Shown one piece after another: positions 36,499 to 48,000 of a DNA stretch of 64,000 nt. Below the pieces are notes generated by a model. It did not search any database, was not told the DNA's origin, and saw only the letters and a program-made list of their open reading frames with translations. The position numbers and the translations under genes were made by a program. The stretch lies in assembly GCA_016271365.2 (NCBI GenBank), contig JADMNL010000022.1, forward strand, positions 225,558,501 to 225,622,500. Direction: 5' to 3'. Each line of letters starts with the position of its first letter. Position 1 is the first letter of the stretch. The DNA comes from Neoceratodus forsteri. Lineage: Eukaryota; Chordata; Ceratodontiformes; Ceratodontidae.

Positions 36499-37372
36499 AA
36501 TGTGATACAGTGGTTGTTTAGGCCACCTGAAGTGAAATTTTTATTTTTGCCAAAATTGGGTTCAAGGTAATTAATGATCTGGAGTAAAAGAACTGCAGTG
36601 GTCACTTAGGACACCAGAGGTGATATTTTTATTTTTTACTAAAAATTGGTTCCATGTTATGAATGGATCAGGGGTAAAAGGTCATTTATGCCATCTGAGG
36701 TGATATATATATTTTTTTTTTGCCATAAATGGGTTTCATGTGATCTATGGAGCCAGATTCAAAGTTCCTCAGTGGTTGTTTAGTCCACCTTAGATGAAAT
36801 TTATATATTTGCTTAAAATGGGTTCCAGGTAATTTATGGAGTCATTGTGAAAAGTCCACAATGGTTGTTTAAGCCACCTGAGTTGAAATTTTTAATTTTG
36901 CAAACAATGGATTCCAGGTGATATCGGGAGCTGAGGTGAAATGTCCATGGTGGTCATTTAAACCACCAGAGGTTATTGTTCTTCTTTTTGTCAACAAGGG
37001 TTTCAAGATGAAATTATGGAGTAATAAGTCCAGTGTGGTCATTTAGGCCACCTGAGGTGATATAATTTCTTTACCAAAAATAGGTTCCAGTTGAATAATG
37101 GTGCTGGGGAAAAAGGTCCACAGTGAATAAAAATGTCACCTCAGGTGGCTTGAAGAACCACAAAGAAACCTTCAACCAGGCTCCATATATCACTTGGAGC
37201 ATGTTTTTGGCAAAAACTTAAAATATCATCTCATGTGGCCTAAATGACATCCTCAGACATTTTACTCCAGGTTCATATCACCGGGAACACATTTTAGCAA
37301 AAACCAAAAAACACCTCAGGTTGCCTAAATGACAACCTCAGAGCTTTTTCACCAGCTCTATTAATCACCAGC
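36469..37372. repeat. S90 satellite, R then F
   Basis: R to about 37,125, then F. Equivalent to 13.66-14.46 kb and, inverted, to 5.56-6.47 kb. Confidence 0.91.
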
Positions 37373-38082
37373 AACCCACTTAATGGGTGGGGCCACTAGA
37401 CTACCATGGATATGAACAACTATAATAATTTAATACAGATCCGGTGGGCCATGAGACTAGCAGTGATATAAAAAAAACCTGAGCAAAGATATTTGTGTTT
37501 TTCCAATCAGAGAATTTAAACATGATGGCGGCCATTGTGATCAAAGAATATTTAAAATTCGCAGGGACAAAGATTCTTGAGCCGTGAAGCTGCAAATTCT
37601 TTGATTGCCAGGTGGGATGAGATAGCCAGAACCCCAATCTTTGTTTGCAAAACATACATATACATTTTCACCTTGACTTATAATTGGAATTTAAAAGTGG
37701 CATAACCTTTGAATGCCCTAATATGTTTTCACCAAACAAAAAGTGGCATGTCTGGCCATCAAAGCTCTTTCAAGTGGACCATCTCCCAGAGCAGCAGGCC
37801 ACACAATGGCCATGCAGGGCCACATCCAAAATCCCAAAAGCTTCCTCCAAAAATGGATAATTTTGCATTTTTCAGTGTTTTCATATGAAAAGCCCATGAG
37901 TCCAACCAAAACACAATTTGGCAAATTCAGAGAACTACCATGCCCCAGCATGCATAAAAATTTCAGCAAACCCGTTGAAAGGGTCCAAAGTTATTAATGT
38001 GCAAAATTTTGAGTTTAACATAGAAGGGACTGCTGAACCCTAATTATAGTGGCTTGACCATGCCACTATAATATATATGGGT
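37373..38082 (-). mobile_element. Insert B, copy 3 (best preserved minus copy)
   Basis: Same element as at 4,858-5,555, with TTAA at both edges (in CACTTAATGGG and GGGTTAATGG). It keeps CCAATCAG (37,503-37,510, NF-Y-like), ATGGCGGC (37,525-37,532, YY1-like), the SBS-like block 37,932-37,953 and the hairpin 38,043-38,072. The frames at 37,401-37,655 and 37,718-37,997 have no recognised domain. Confidence 0.64.
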
Positions 38083-38390
38083 TAATGGTACACGGTGGTC
38101 ATTTAGACCACCTGAGGTGAAATTTGTATTTTTGCAAAAATGGGTTCCAAGTGATTTATGGAGTTGGAGTGAAAGGTCTGCGGTGGTCATTTATGCCACC
38201 TGAGGTGATTTTTTTTTGCAAATAAAATGGGTCCCAGGTGATTAATGGAGCCTGTGTAAAGGGTCCAAAGTGGTCATTTAGGTCACCTGAAGAAATATCT
38301 TTAGTTTTTCCTAAAAATGTGTTGCAGGTGATTAATGGAGCTGGTGTGAAGGTCAGCGATGCTCATTTAGGCTACCTGAGATTAGGGGCC
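38083..38390 (-). repeat. S90 satellite, R, between inserts B and A
   Basis: R units identical in order to 15.12-15.37 kb. Nothing else was seen. Confidence 0.9.
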
Positions 38391-38590
38391 AGATTTTTAA
38401 AGGGCCCTTAGCTCCTCACAAGCTACATCAAACAACCAGCTTGAATCAGATCTTGGTGCACAAAATACTGTGTGCCATATTTTGCAAGAAAAGAGGTCTG
38501 TGTGACAAAGTCCCCCAAACTGATGCAGCAGATCCACTACATCAACTCAATGGTGTAAAGGATGGGTATGACACAAGCTGCACCAAAATG
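38391..38590 (-). mobile_element. Insert A, copy 3
   Basis: Starts AGGGGCCAGATTTTTAAAGG and ends GACACAAGCTGCACC. Flanked by the same S90 half-units as the other copies. Unclassified. Confidence 0.6.
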
Positions 38591-41500
38591 GGTTCCAGAT
38601 TATGTATGGAGCAAGGGAAAAGGGTCCTTTATGCCACCTGAGGTGTTATTTTTATTTGTTGCCATAAATGGGTTTCAGGTGATCTATGGAGCCAGATTCA
38701 AAGTTCCTCAGTGGTTGTTTAGTCCACCTCAGGTGAAATTTACATATTTGCTAAAAAAGGGTTGCAGGGAAATTACGAAACTTGGGTGAAAGGTCTGAGG
38801 TTGTCATTTAGGCCACCTGAGGTGATATATTTATTTTTGCCAATGATGCATTTCAGGTGATTTATGGGATTGGGGTAAAAGGTAGGCAGTGGTCATTTAG
38901 GTCATCTGAAGAGATATTTTTTTTTGCCAAAAATGGGTTCCAGGTGATCTGTGGAGTAATTGTGAAAAGTCTGCGATAGTTGTTTCAGTCACCTGAAGTG
39001 AAATTTTTATTCTTGAAAACAGTGGATTCCAGGTGATATCTGGAGCTGAGTTGAAATGTGAGGTGATAGTTTTAGTTTTTTTTTTTTAAAGTGGGCTGCA
39101 GGTGATTAATGGAGCTAGTCTGAAAGGTCTGAGTTTGCTGTTTGGCCAACTGAGGTGATATTTGTATTTTTCCAAAACTGTGATCCAGTTAATTTATGTA
39201 TCCAGAGTAAAAGATCTGCAGTGGTCATTTAGGCCACCTGAGGTGATTTCTCTTTTTTGCTAACATTTGTTCCAGGTGATATGAATCTGGAGTAAAAGGT
39301 CTATGGAGGTTATTTAGGCCACATGAGGTGATAATTTTAGTTTTTGCCAAAAACATGCTCCAGCTTATCTATGGAGCCTGCTTGAAAGTTTCTTCATTGT
39401 TCTTTAAGCCACCTGAGTAGAATTGTTTTATTTGTTTCAGGTTGTTGGTGAGTTAAATAGCTGGACTTAAAGATCAGCTGTGGTTGTTTATTCCACCTGA
39501 GATGATTTTTTTTATTTTTGCCAAAAATGGTTTCTAGGTGATTAATGGAGCTGGTGTAAAATTTCCAAAGTGGTCATTGAGGTCACCTGGGTTGACATTT
39601 TAATTTTTGCCCAAAATGGGTTCCAGGTGACTTATGGAGCAAGGGTGAAGGATCTGTGGTTCACATTTATGCTACCTGATGTCATATATTTATTTTTGAC
39701 AAAAACTGGTTTCAGGTGATTTATGGGGTCAAAGGTAGGCAGTGGTAATTTAGGCCATGTCAGATAATATTTTTATGTTTGTCACATATGGGTTCCAGGT
39801 GATCTATGGAGTCATTGTGAAAGGTTGCAGTGGTTGTTTAAGCCAGCTGAGGTGAAATTTTTATTTTTGTATAAAATCGGTTCCAGTTGATATATGTAGT
39901 TTGGGTGAAAGGTCCAGGGCAGCTGTTTAAGACATCTAAGGTGATATTTTCAGTTTTTTAAAAATTGTGTTGTTCATGACTAATGGAGCTGGTGTAATAG
40001 GTCTAAGGATCTTTAGCCTCAGATAGCATAAATGACCAGTTGCAGACATTTTACATTGCCTCCATAAATCACCTAACACCAATTTTTGGTAAAAATTAAA
40101 ATATCACCTCAGTTGGTCTAAATCAATATCGAGATTTAACTCAAGAAGCATAAAACACCACTGCTGTCCTTTCACTTTGCCTCCATAAATCAGGTGATCT
40201 AAGGAGCCAGGGTAAAAGGTTTGTGGTGGTGATTACAACCACTTGAGATCACATTTCTATTTTTGCCAAAAATGGGTTCCAGGTGATTTATGGAGGCAAA
40301 GTGAAAGGTCTGCAGTGGTGTTTTATGCTTCTTGAGGTTAAAGGTTGGCATTAGCCATTTAGGCACCTGAGGTGATATTTTTATTTTTCCAGGTGATTTA
40401 TGGAGGCAATGTAAAATGTCTGCACTGGCGGTTTATGCTATCTGAGGCTAAAGAACCACAGTGATCATTTTGGCCACCTGAGGTGATAGTTCTATTCTTG
40501 CCAAAAATGGGAACCAGGTGATTTATGAAGTTGGGGTAAAAGGTAGGTAGTCAACATTTAGATCACCTTTAACCAATTCTTGGCAATAATAAAAACATCA
40601 CCTCAGGTTAGCTAGATCAGCACCTCGGACCTTTCATCATCTAGTACCCATTTTGGTAACAATAAAAATATCACCTGAGGTGGCCTTAATGACCACCACC
40701 TATGCTTCACATCAGGTGGTCTAAATTACTACTGCCATTTTTGGCAAAAAACAAATGTATTGTCCCTGGTTGCCTAAAGGTCCTCTGCAGACCTTTCACC
40801 CTGGCTTCATAAATCACTTGGATCCAATTTTTGGAAAAAATGAAAATATCACCTCTCATGGCCTAAATGACCACTGCAGATCTTTTAATCTGGATCCATG
40901 AATTACCTAGTGCCCATTTTTGGCAAAAAATAGATCACCACCTACCTTTAACCTCAGGTGGAGTAAATGACCAATGCAAAACTTTTACCCCAATCACATG
41001 TATCACCTGAACTGCACTTTTGTCAAAACTAAATATATCACCTCAGCTGGCCTAAACTACAACCTCAGATCTTTCACCCCAGCTCCATAAATCACCTGCA
41101 ACCCATTTTTGGCAAATATATAAACTGTACATCAGGTGACCTAAACAACAACCTAGAAACATTGAATCTGGCTCCATAGATAATCTGAAACAGATTTATG
41201 GCAAAAAATAAAAACATCACCTCAGGTGGCATAAATGACCTTTTACCCTTGCTCCACACATAACCTGGATCACATTTTTGTTAAAAAAGAAAATATTACC
41301 TCTGAGGGCCTAAATGACCACTGCATACCATTCACCCTGGCTCCATTGATCACTTGGGACCATTTTTGGCAGAAATGAAAATATCACCCCTGGTTGCCTA
41401 AACATCCACTGCAGACCTTTTATCCATTTGCCATAAATCACCTGGAACCAATTTCTGGTATAAAACGTATAAAAATGTCACCCCAGGTGGCCTAAATGAT

Positions 41501-43384
41501 CACCACAGAATGTTCACATTGCCTGCATGAATCACCTGGACCACAAAGACCAACAGTGGACATTTAGGCCAGCTGAGTACATATTTTTATTTTTCTCAAA
41601 AATGGTTTACAGGTGATATATGGAGCCTGAGTAAAAGGACTGCGAAGGTCATTTAAGCCAACTGAGGTGGTGTTTGTAGTTTTGCAAAAATTGGTTCCAG
41701 GTGATTTATGGATGTAGGATAAAAGGAAGGCAGTGGTCATGTAGGCTACCTGAAGTGATATTCATATTTTTGGAAAAGATAGTGTTCCAGGTGATCTGTG
41801 GAGTCATTATGAAAGGTCAGGGATGGTTGTTTAGGCCACCTGATGTTAAAGTTTTATTTTTGCCAAAATGGGTTCCAGATGGTTTACAGAGCTATGGTGA
41901 AATGTGCACAGTGGTGATTTAGGCCACCTGAAGAGTTATTTTTTTCCAAAAATGGGTTCCAGATGATTTATCAACCCAGAGTATAAGGTAAGAAGTGGTC
42001 CTTTAGGCAACCTGAGGAAACATTTTTATTGTTTCCTGAAATTGTTTCCAGTAGTTTGATGGAGCCCTGCAAAAAGGCTGTGGTGGTCATTTATGACACC
42101 TGAAGTGATATTTAATTTTTGTCAAAAATGTATCCAGGAGATTTTAGCAGACAGAGTAAAACATCCACTGTGGTCCTTTAGGCCTCTTGAATTGATATTT
42201 AAACTTTTGCCAAACATGGGTTCCAGGTGATTTATAGAGCCAGAGTAAAAGGTCCACGGTGGCCCTTTAGGCCACCAGAGGTAATATATTTATTTTTGAA
42301 GGTGCACCGCTGAACATTCATTCCGGCTCCATAAATTACATGGCACCCATTTTTCTACAAAAATAAAAGTATTTCCCAGGTGGCCTAAGTGGCCACAGTT
42401 GACTTTTTTTACCCTGGCTCCATAAACAACCAGGAATAGAGTTCTGGCAAAAATGAAAATATCACTTCAGGTGGCCTAAATGGCCACCACAGATTGTTCA
42501 CAGTATCTCCAATAATCAACTGAAACCCATTTTTGGCCACAAAAAATATCACCTCTGGTGACCTAAATGATCACCTCCTACAATATATGCTGGCTCATAA
42601 ATTGCAAAAAATGGGGTCCAGGTTATTTATAGAGCAGAGGTGAAAGATCTTTTTTTTTTACATTGATGCTTCCTGAGGTGATATATTTATTTTTGCCAGA
42701 AATTGGTTCCAGGTGATCTATGCAGTCATTGTGAAAGGTCTGCAGTGGTTGTTTAAGCCACCTGAGGTGAAATTTTTTATTTTTGTAATAAATCAGTTCC
42801 AGTTTCTATCTAGAGTTGGAGTTAAAGGTCTATGGTAGCCTTTTAAGACACCTGAGGTGATAATTTCAGTTTCCCAAAAAGTGCATTGTAAGTGACTAAT
42901 GGAACTAAGTGACTCTGTGAAAAAGCTTTGATGTTGTCATTTAGGCCACCTGAGGTGATATTTGTATTTTTGCCAAAAATATGTTCCCAGTAATTTATGG
43001 ATCCAGAATAAAAGATCTGCAGTAGTCATTAAGGCCAGGAGAGGTGATATTTTTATTATTAAGAGAAATTGGTGCAAGGTGATTTATGCAGCCAGGGTGA
43101 AAGGTCTGCAGAGGACCTTAAGGTAACCAGGAAATATATTTTCATTTTTGGTAAAAATGGGTTCCAGGTGATCTATGCAGACAGGGTGAATGGTATGTGG
43201 TAGTCATTTAGGCCAACTGAGTTGATATATTATTTTGTCATAATGGGTTCCAGGTAATTTATGTACATGGGGTAAAATGTCTGTGGATGTCATTTAGGCC
43301 ACCTATGGTGATATTTTTAGTTTTCACCAAAAATTGGTCCACCTGAGGTGATATTTGTATTTTAGTCAAAAATATGTTCTCTCC
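38591..43384 (-). repeat. S90 satellite array, mainly R, with F islands
   Basis: R, with F islands at about 40,010-40,190, 40,560-41,540 and 42,308-42,610. The GGTGCACC switch is at 42,301-42,308. Relative to copy A it contains an extra F stretch of about 0.8 kb (40.73-41.5 kb). No gene was found. Confidence 0.93.
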
Positions 43385-43790
43385 TTCCTAGCTAAGGGTG
43401 TGTGCCAGATGACCATTCTCCCCCAACATGGATTGCCAGGGTATCAACATTCATGCTGCACATAAGGGTCCAGATGCAGAGTGCCTCCCGATACAAGGAA
43501 TGGAAGTGAGTGCCGCCCTGTCTGTTCAGGTAACACATGGTCGTAGAATTGTCCATCTGGACTTGAATGACCAGAGCTCTGCCTAGCAGAGCAAATTCCA
43601 TCAAAGACAAGTTCGCTGCAGAGAGGTTGAGCAAGCTGATGTGCGGATGGGACTCCTTGGGTGACTGAAGATGATGGGCTCTGTGGCACCCTAGGTGCTG
43701 TCCCCAACCCACTAGAGATATGTTTATTGTCAGTGTGATGGTCAGCTCTGGGCAGATAAACAGGATTCTTTCCTCAAGTGTTTTGGGACC
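43385..43790 (-). pseudogene. DIRS-like retroelement RNase H fragment, copy 3
   Basis: The 106-codon frame (43,392-43,712, minus) preserves more of the domain start than copy 2: MGWGQHLG resembles the GWGAHLG start of such RNase H domains, followed by HISLLNLSAANLSLMEF, MDNSTTMCYLNRQGGTH and IHVGGEW. About 80 bp of non-coding flank (to 43,790) separates it from S50. No RT or integrase neighbours exist, so the fragment cannot act alone. It again marks the S90/S50 boundary. Confidence 0.77.
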
Positions 43791-45082
43791 TAGGGGATAG
43801 GACCCTATTGGGCAGGTGGCCTAGTAGCCTATGTAAGTCCCTAGGGGTAGGACCCTATCAGGTAGTGTGCTAGTAGCCTTGGTAGGGTCGATACCCTCTA
43901 TGGACTTAACAGGGGGTAGGACCCTAACAGGTAGGCATGGTGGTAGCCTAGGTAAGTCCCTAGGGGCTAGGACCCTATCTGGCAGGGAGGCTTTAGACTA
44001 GGAAAGTCCCTAGGGGGTAGGACCCTATCAGGTAGGCAGGGAACCAGCCTAGGTAGGTCTCTACTGGGTAGGACCCTATAGGGCAGGCAGGGCGGTAGCC
44101 TAGGTAAGTCCCTAGGGGGTAGGACCCTATCGGGTAGTAAGCTAGCAGCCTAGGTAAGTCCTTATGAGGTAGGACCCTATCGAGTAGCAGGACACCAGCC
44201 TAGATAAGTCCCTAGGGGGTATGACCCTATCGGGTAGCCAGGGAGGGAGCCTAGGTAAGTCCCTAGGGACTTGAACCCAATCGGGTAAGAAGGACACCAG
44301 CCCAGGTAAGTCCCTAGGGTAGAACCATATTAGGTAGTGTGTCAGTAGCCTATTAGAGTCCCTAGGGGGTAGGACCCTCTCGGGCAGGCAGCCTAGTAGC
44401 CTAAGTAAGTCCCCAGGGGCTAGGACCCTATCAGGCAGGTGGTATAGTAGCCTAGATAAGTCCCTAGGGAGTTGGACCCTATCGGGTATGCAGGGCACCA
44501 GCCCAGGTAAGTCACTATGGGGTAGGTCCATATCGGGTAGTGTGCTAGCAGACTATTAGAGTCCCTAGGGGTAAGACCCTAATGGGCAGGCAGGGCGTAG
44601 CCTAGGTAAGTCCCTCGGGGGTAGGACCTTATCGGGTAGTGTGCTAGTAACCTTGGTAGGGTCGATACCCTCTATGGACTTACCAGGGGGGTAGGACCCT
44701 ATCAGGTAGGCATGGCGGTAGCCTAGGTAAGTCCCTAGGGGCTCGGACCCTATCTGGCAGGGAGGCATTAGACTAGGAAAGTCCCTAGGGGTAGTACCCT
44801 ATCAGGTTGTCGGCCTAGTAGCCTAGGTAAGTCCCTAGGGAGTAGGACCCTATCAGGTAGAGTGAAAGTAGCCTAGGTAAGTCTCTAGGTAGTAGGACCC
44901 TTTCAGGTAGGCAGGGAACCAGCCTGGATAAGTCCCTAGGGGGTAGGACCCTATCGGGTAGTGTGCTAGAGCCTCGGTTAGTCCCTCGGGGTAGAACCCT
45001 ATTGGGTAGTGTGCTAGTAGCCTAGGTAAGTCCCAAGGGGGTAGGACCCTATCAGATAGTGTGCTAGTAGCCTAGGTAAGTC
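43791..45082 (-). repeat. S50 satellite array, orientation r
   Basis: About 26 units of 50 bp, the paralog of 20.0-21.28 kb. The 129-residue frame at 44,142-44,531 is translated repeat. Confidence 0.95.
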
Positions 45083-48000
45083 AGATAGGGTCCTACCCCC
45101 TAGGGACCTACCTAGGCTACCGCCCTGCCAACTGATAGGGCCCTACCCCCCAGGGACTTACCTAGGCTACCACCCTGCCAACTGATAGGGTCCTACCCAC
45201 TAGGGACTTACCTAGGCTACTAGGCCACCTCCTCGATTGGGTCCTGCCCTGTAGGGGCTTACCTAGGCTGGTGACCAGCCTTCCTGATAGGGTCATTACC
45301 CCTACGGACTTACCTAGGCTACTAGCACACTACCTGATAAGGTCCTACCTCCTAGTGACTTAGCTATGCTGCTAACACACTACCTGATAGGGTCTTACCC
45401 CCTAGGGATTTACCAAGGCAACCGCCTGCCTACCCAATAGGGTCCTACCCCCTAGGGACTTACCTAGGCTACTAGCACACTACCTGATAAGGTCCTATCC
45501 CTAGGGACTTCCCAAGACTACCTCCCTGCCTACCTGATAGTGTCCTACTCCCTAGGGACTTACCTAGGCTACTAGGCCACTACCGCCCTGCCTACTTTAT
45601 AGGAGCCAACTCCCTAGGGACTTAACCTAGACTACCGCCCTGCCTACCAAATAGGGTCCTACCCTCTATGGACCTACCTGGGCTAATGCCTTGCCTACCC
45701 GATAGGGACCTACAACCTGGGGACTTACCCAGCCTACTATGCTTCCTACCTGACAGGGTGCTACACCCTAGGGACTTACCTAGGCTACTAGCACACTACC
45801 CGGTAGGGTCCTAGGGACTTACCTAGGCTGCTAGGTGAGGTGCCTGATAGGGTCCTACCCACTTCGGACTTACCTAGCCTACTAGGCCGCCTACCTAATA
45901 GGTCCCTATCCCCTATGGACTTACCTAGGGCGGTGCCCTTCCTACCCAATAGGGTCCTACCCGCTAGAGACTTACCTAGGCTTCTAACACACTACCCGAT
46001 AAGGTCCTAGGACCTAGAGACTTATCTAGGCTACCGCCATGCCTACCCGATAGGTTCCTACCCCCTAGGGACTTACCTAGGCTGGTGTCCTGCCTAGCCG
46101 ATAGGGTCCTACTACCTGGGCTACTAGACCACCTGCCCGATAGAGTCCTACCCCTAGTGGCTTACCTAGACTACTAGGCCAGCTGCTCCTTAGGGTCATA
46201 CCCCCTATGGACTTACCTAGGCTACTAACACAGTACCCGATAGGGTCCTACCCCATAGGGACTTGTCTAGCCTACTAGCACACTACTCGATAGGGTCCTA
46301 ACCTCTAGGGACCTACCTGGGCTACTGTCAAGCCCCTGCCCAACAGGGTCCTTCCCAGGGACTTACCTAGGCTACTGCCATGCCTACCCGATAGGGACTT
46401 ACCAAGGCTGGTATCCTACCTACCCAACAGGGTCCTATCCTCTAGGGACTTAAATAGGTTACTAGCACACTACCCGATATTGTCCTACTCCCTGGGGACT
46501 TACCTAGGCTACTAGACTGCCTACCCAATAGGGTCCTACCCTCTAGAGACTTACCTCGGCTAGCGCCCTGCCTACCTGATAGGGTCCTACCCCCTAGGGA
46601 CTTACCTAAGTTGGTGCTCTGCCTACCTGATAGGGTCCTACCCACTAGGGGCTTACCTAGGCTTCTAGCACACTACCCAAGGGGATCCTAATACCTAGGG
46701 ACTTACCTAGGCTACTAGCACACTACCCGATAAGGTCCTACCCCTAGGGACTTACCAAGGCTGGTGCTCTGCCTACTTGATAGGTCCTACCCTCTAGGGA
46801 CTTACCTAGGCTACTAGCACACTACCCGATAGGATCCTAGCCTCTACGGGCTTACCTAGGCTACTAGCACACTACCCATCAGGATCCTACCACCCAGGGA
46901 CTTACCTACTCTACTTGCACACTACCCAATAGGGTCCTACCCCTTAGGGACTTACCTAGGCTAGTAGCACACTATCCGATAGGGTCCTAACCCCTAGGGA
47001 CTTCCCAAGGCTACCTCCCTGCCTACCTGATAGGGTCCCTACCCCTAGGGACTTACCTCGGCTACCACCCTGCCTGCCCGATAGGGTCCTACCCCAAGGG
47101 ACTTACCTAGCCTACTAGACCACCTGCCCGACAGGATCCTGCCCTCTAGGGACTTACCTTGGCTACTAGGACTCTTGCCCGATAGGGTCCAACTCACTAG
47201 GGATTTAACCTAGGCTACCGCCCTGCCTAAAAAACAGTGTCCTACCCTCTATGGACTTTACTGGGCTACCGCCCTGCCTACCCGATAGGATCCTTCCTCG
47301 AAGGGACTTACCTAGGCTACTAACACACTACTGAATAGGGTCATATCCCCTAGGGACTTACCTAGGCTGGTGCACTGTCCACCCGATATGGTCCTACCCT
47401 CTAGGTACATACCTGGGCTACCGCCCTGCCTACTCGATAGGGTCCTACCCCTTATGGACTTATCTAGGCTGGTACTTTGCCTACCCGATAGGTTCCTACC
47501 CTCTAGGGACTTACCTAGGCTACTATCACACTACCCGATAGGGTCCTACCCTCTAGGGACTTACCTAGTCTACTAGCACACTACCCAATAGGGTCCAACC
47601 CCATGGACTTACCTAGGCTACTAGCACACTACCCGATAGGGTCCTATCCCTAGGCACTTACCAAGGCTTCCACCCTGCCTACCTGATAGGGTCCTACCCC
47701 TAGGGACTTACCTAGGCTACCGCCCTGTGTATCCGACACGGTCCTATCCATAGGGACTTACCTAGGCTACTAGGCTGCCTGGCCAATAGGGTCCTACCAT
47801 TTAGGGACCTACCTAGGCTACTAACACACTACCCGATAGGGTCCTAACCCCTAGGGACTTACCTAGGCTACTAGGCCGCTTGCCCGATATGGTCCTACTC
47901 TCTAGGAACTTACCTAGGATACCGCCCTGTCTACCCAATAGGGTCCTACCCTCTAGGGACTTACCTCAGCTACTGCCCTGCCTACCTGATAGGGTCCTAC

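Noticed and set aside
43444..43707. Second open frame overlapping RNase H copy 3
   Set aside because: It is the shifted frame of the same DNA, and its translation lacks the DN and NRQGG blocks.
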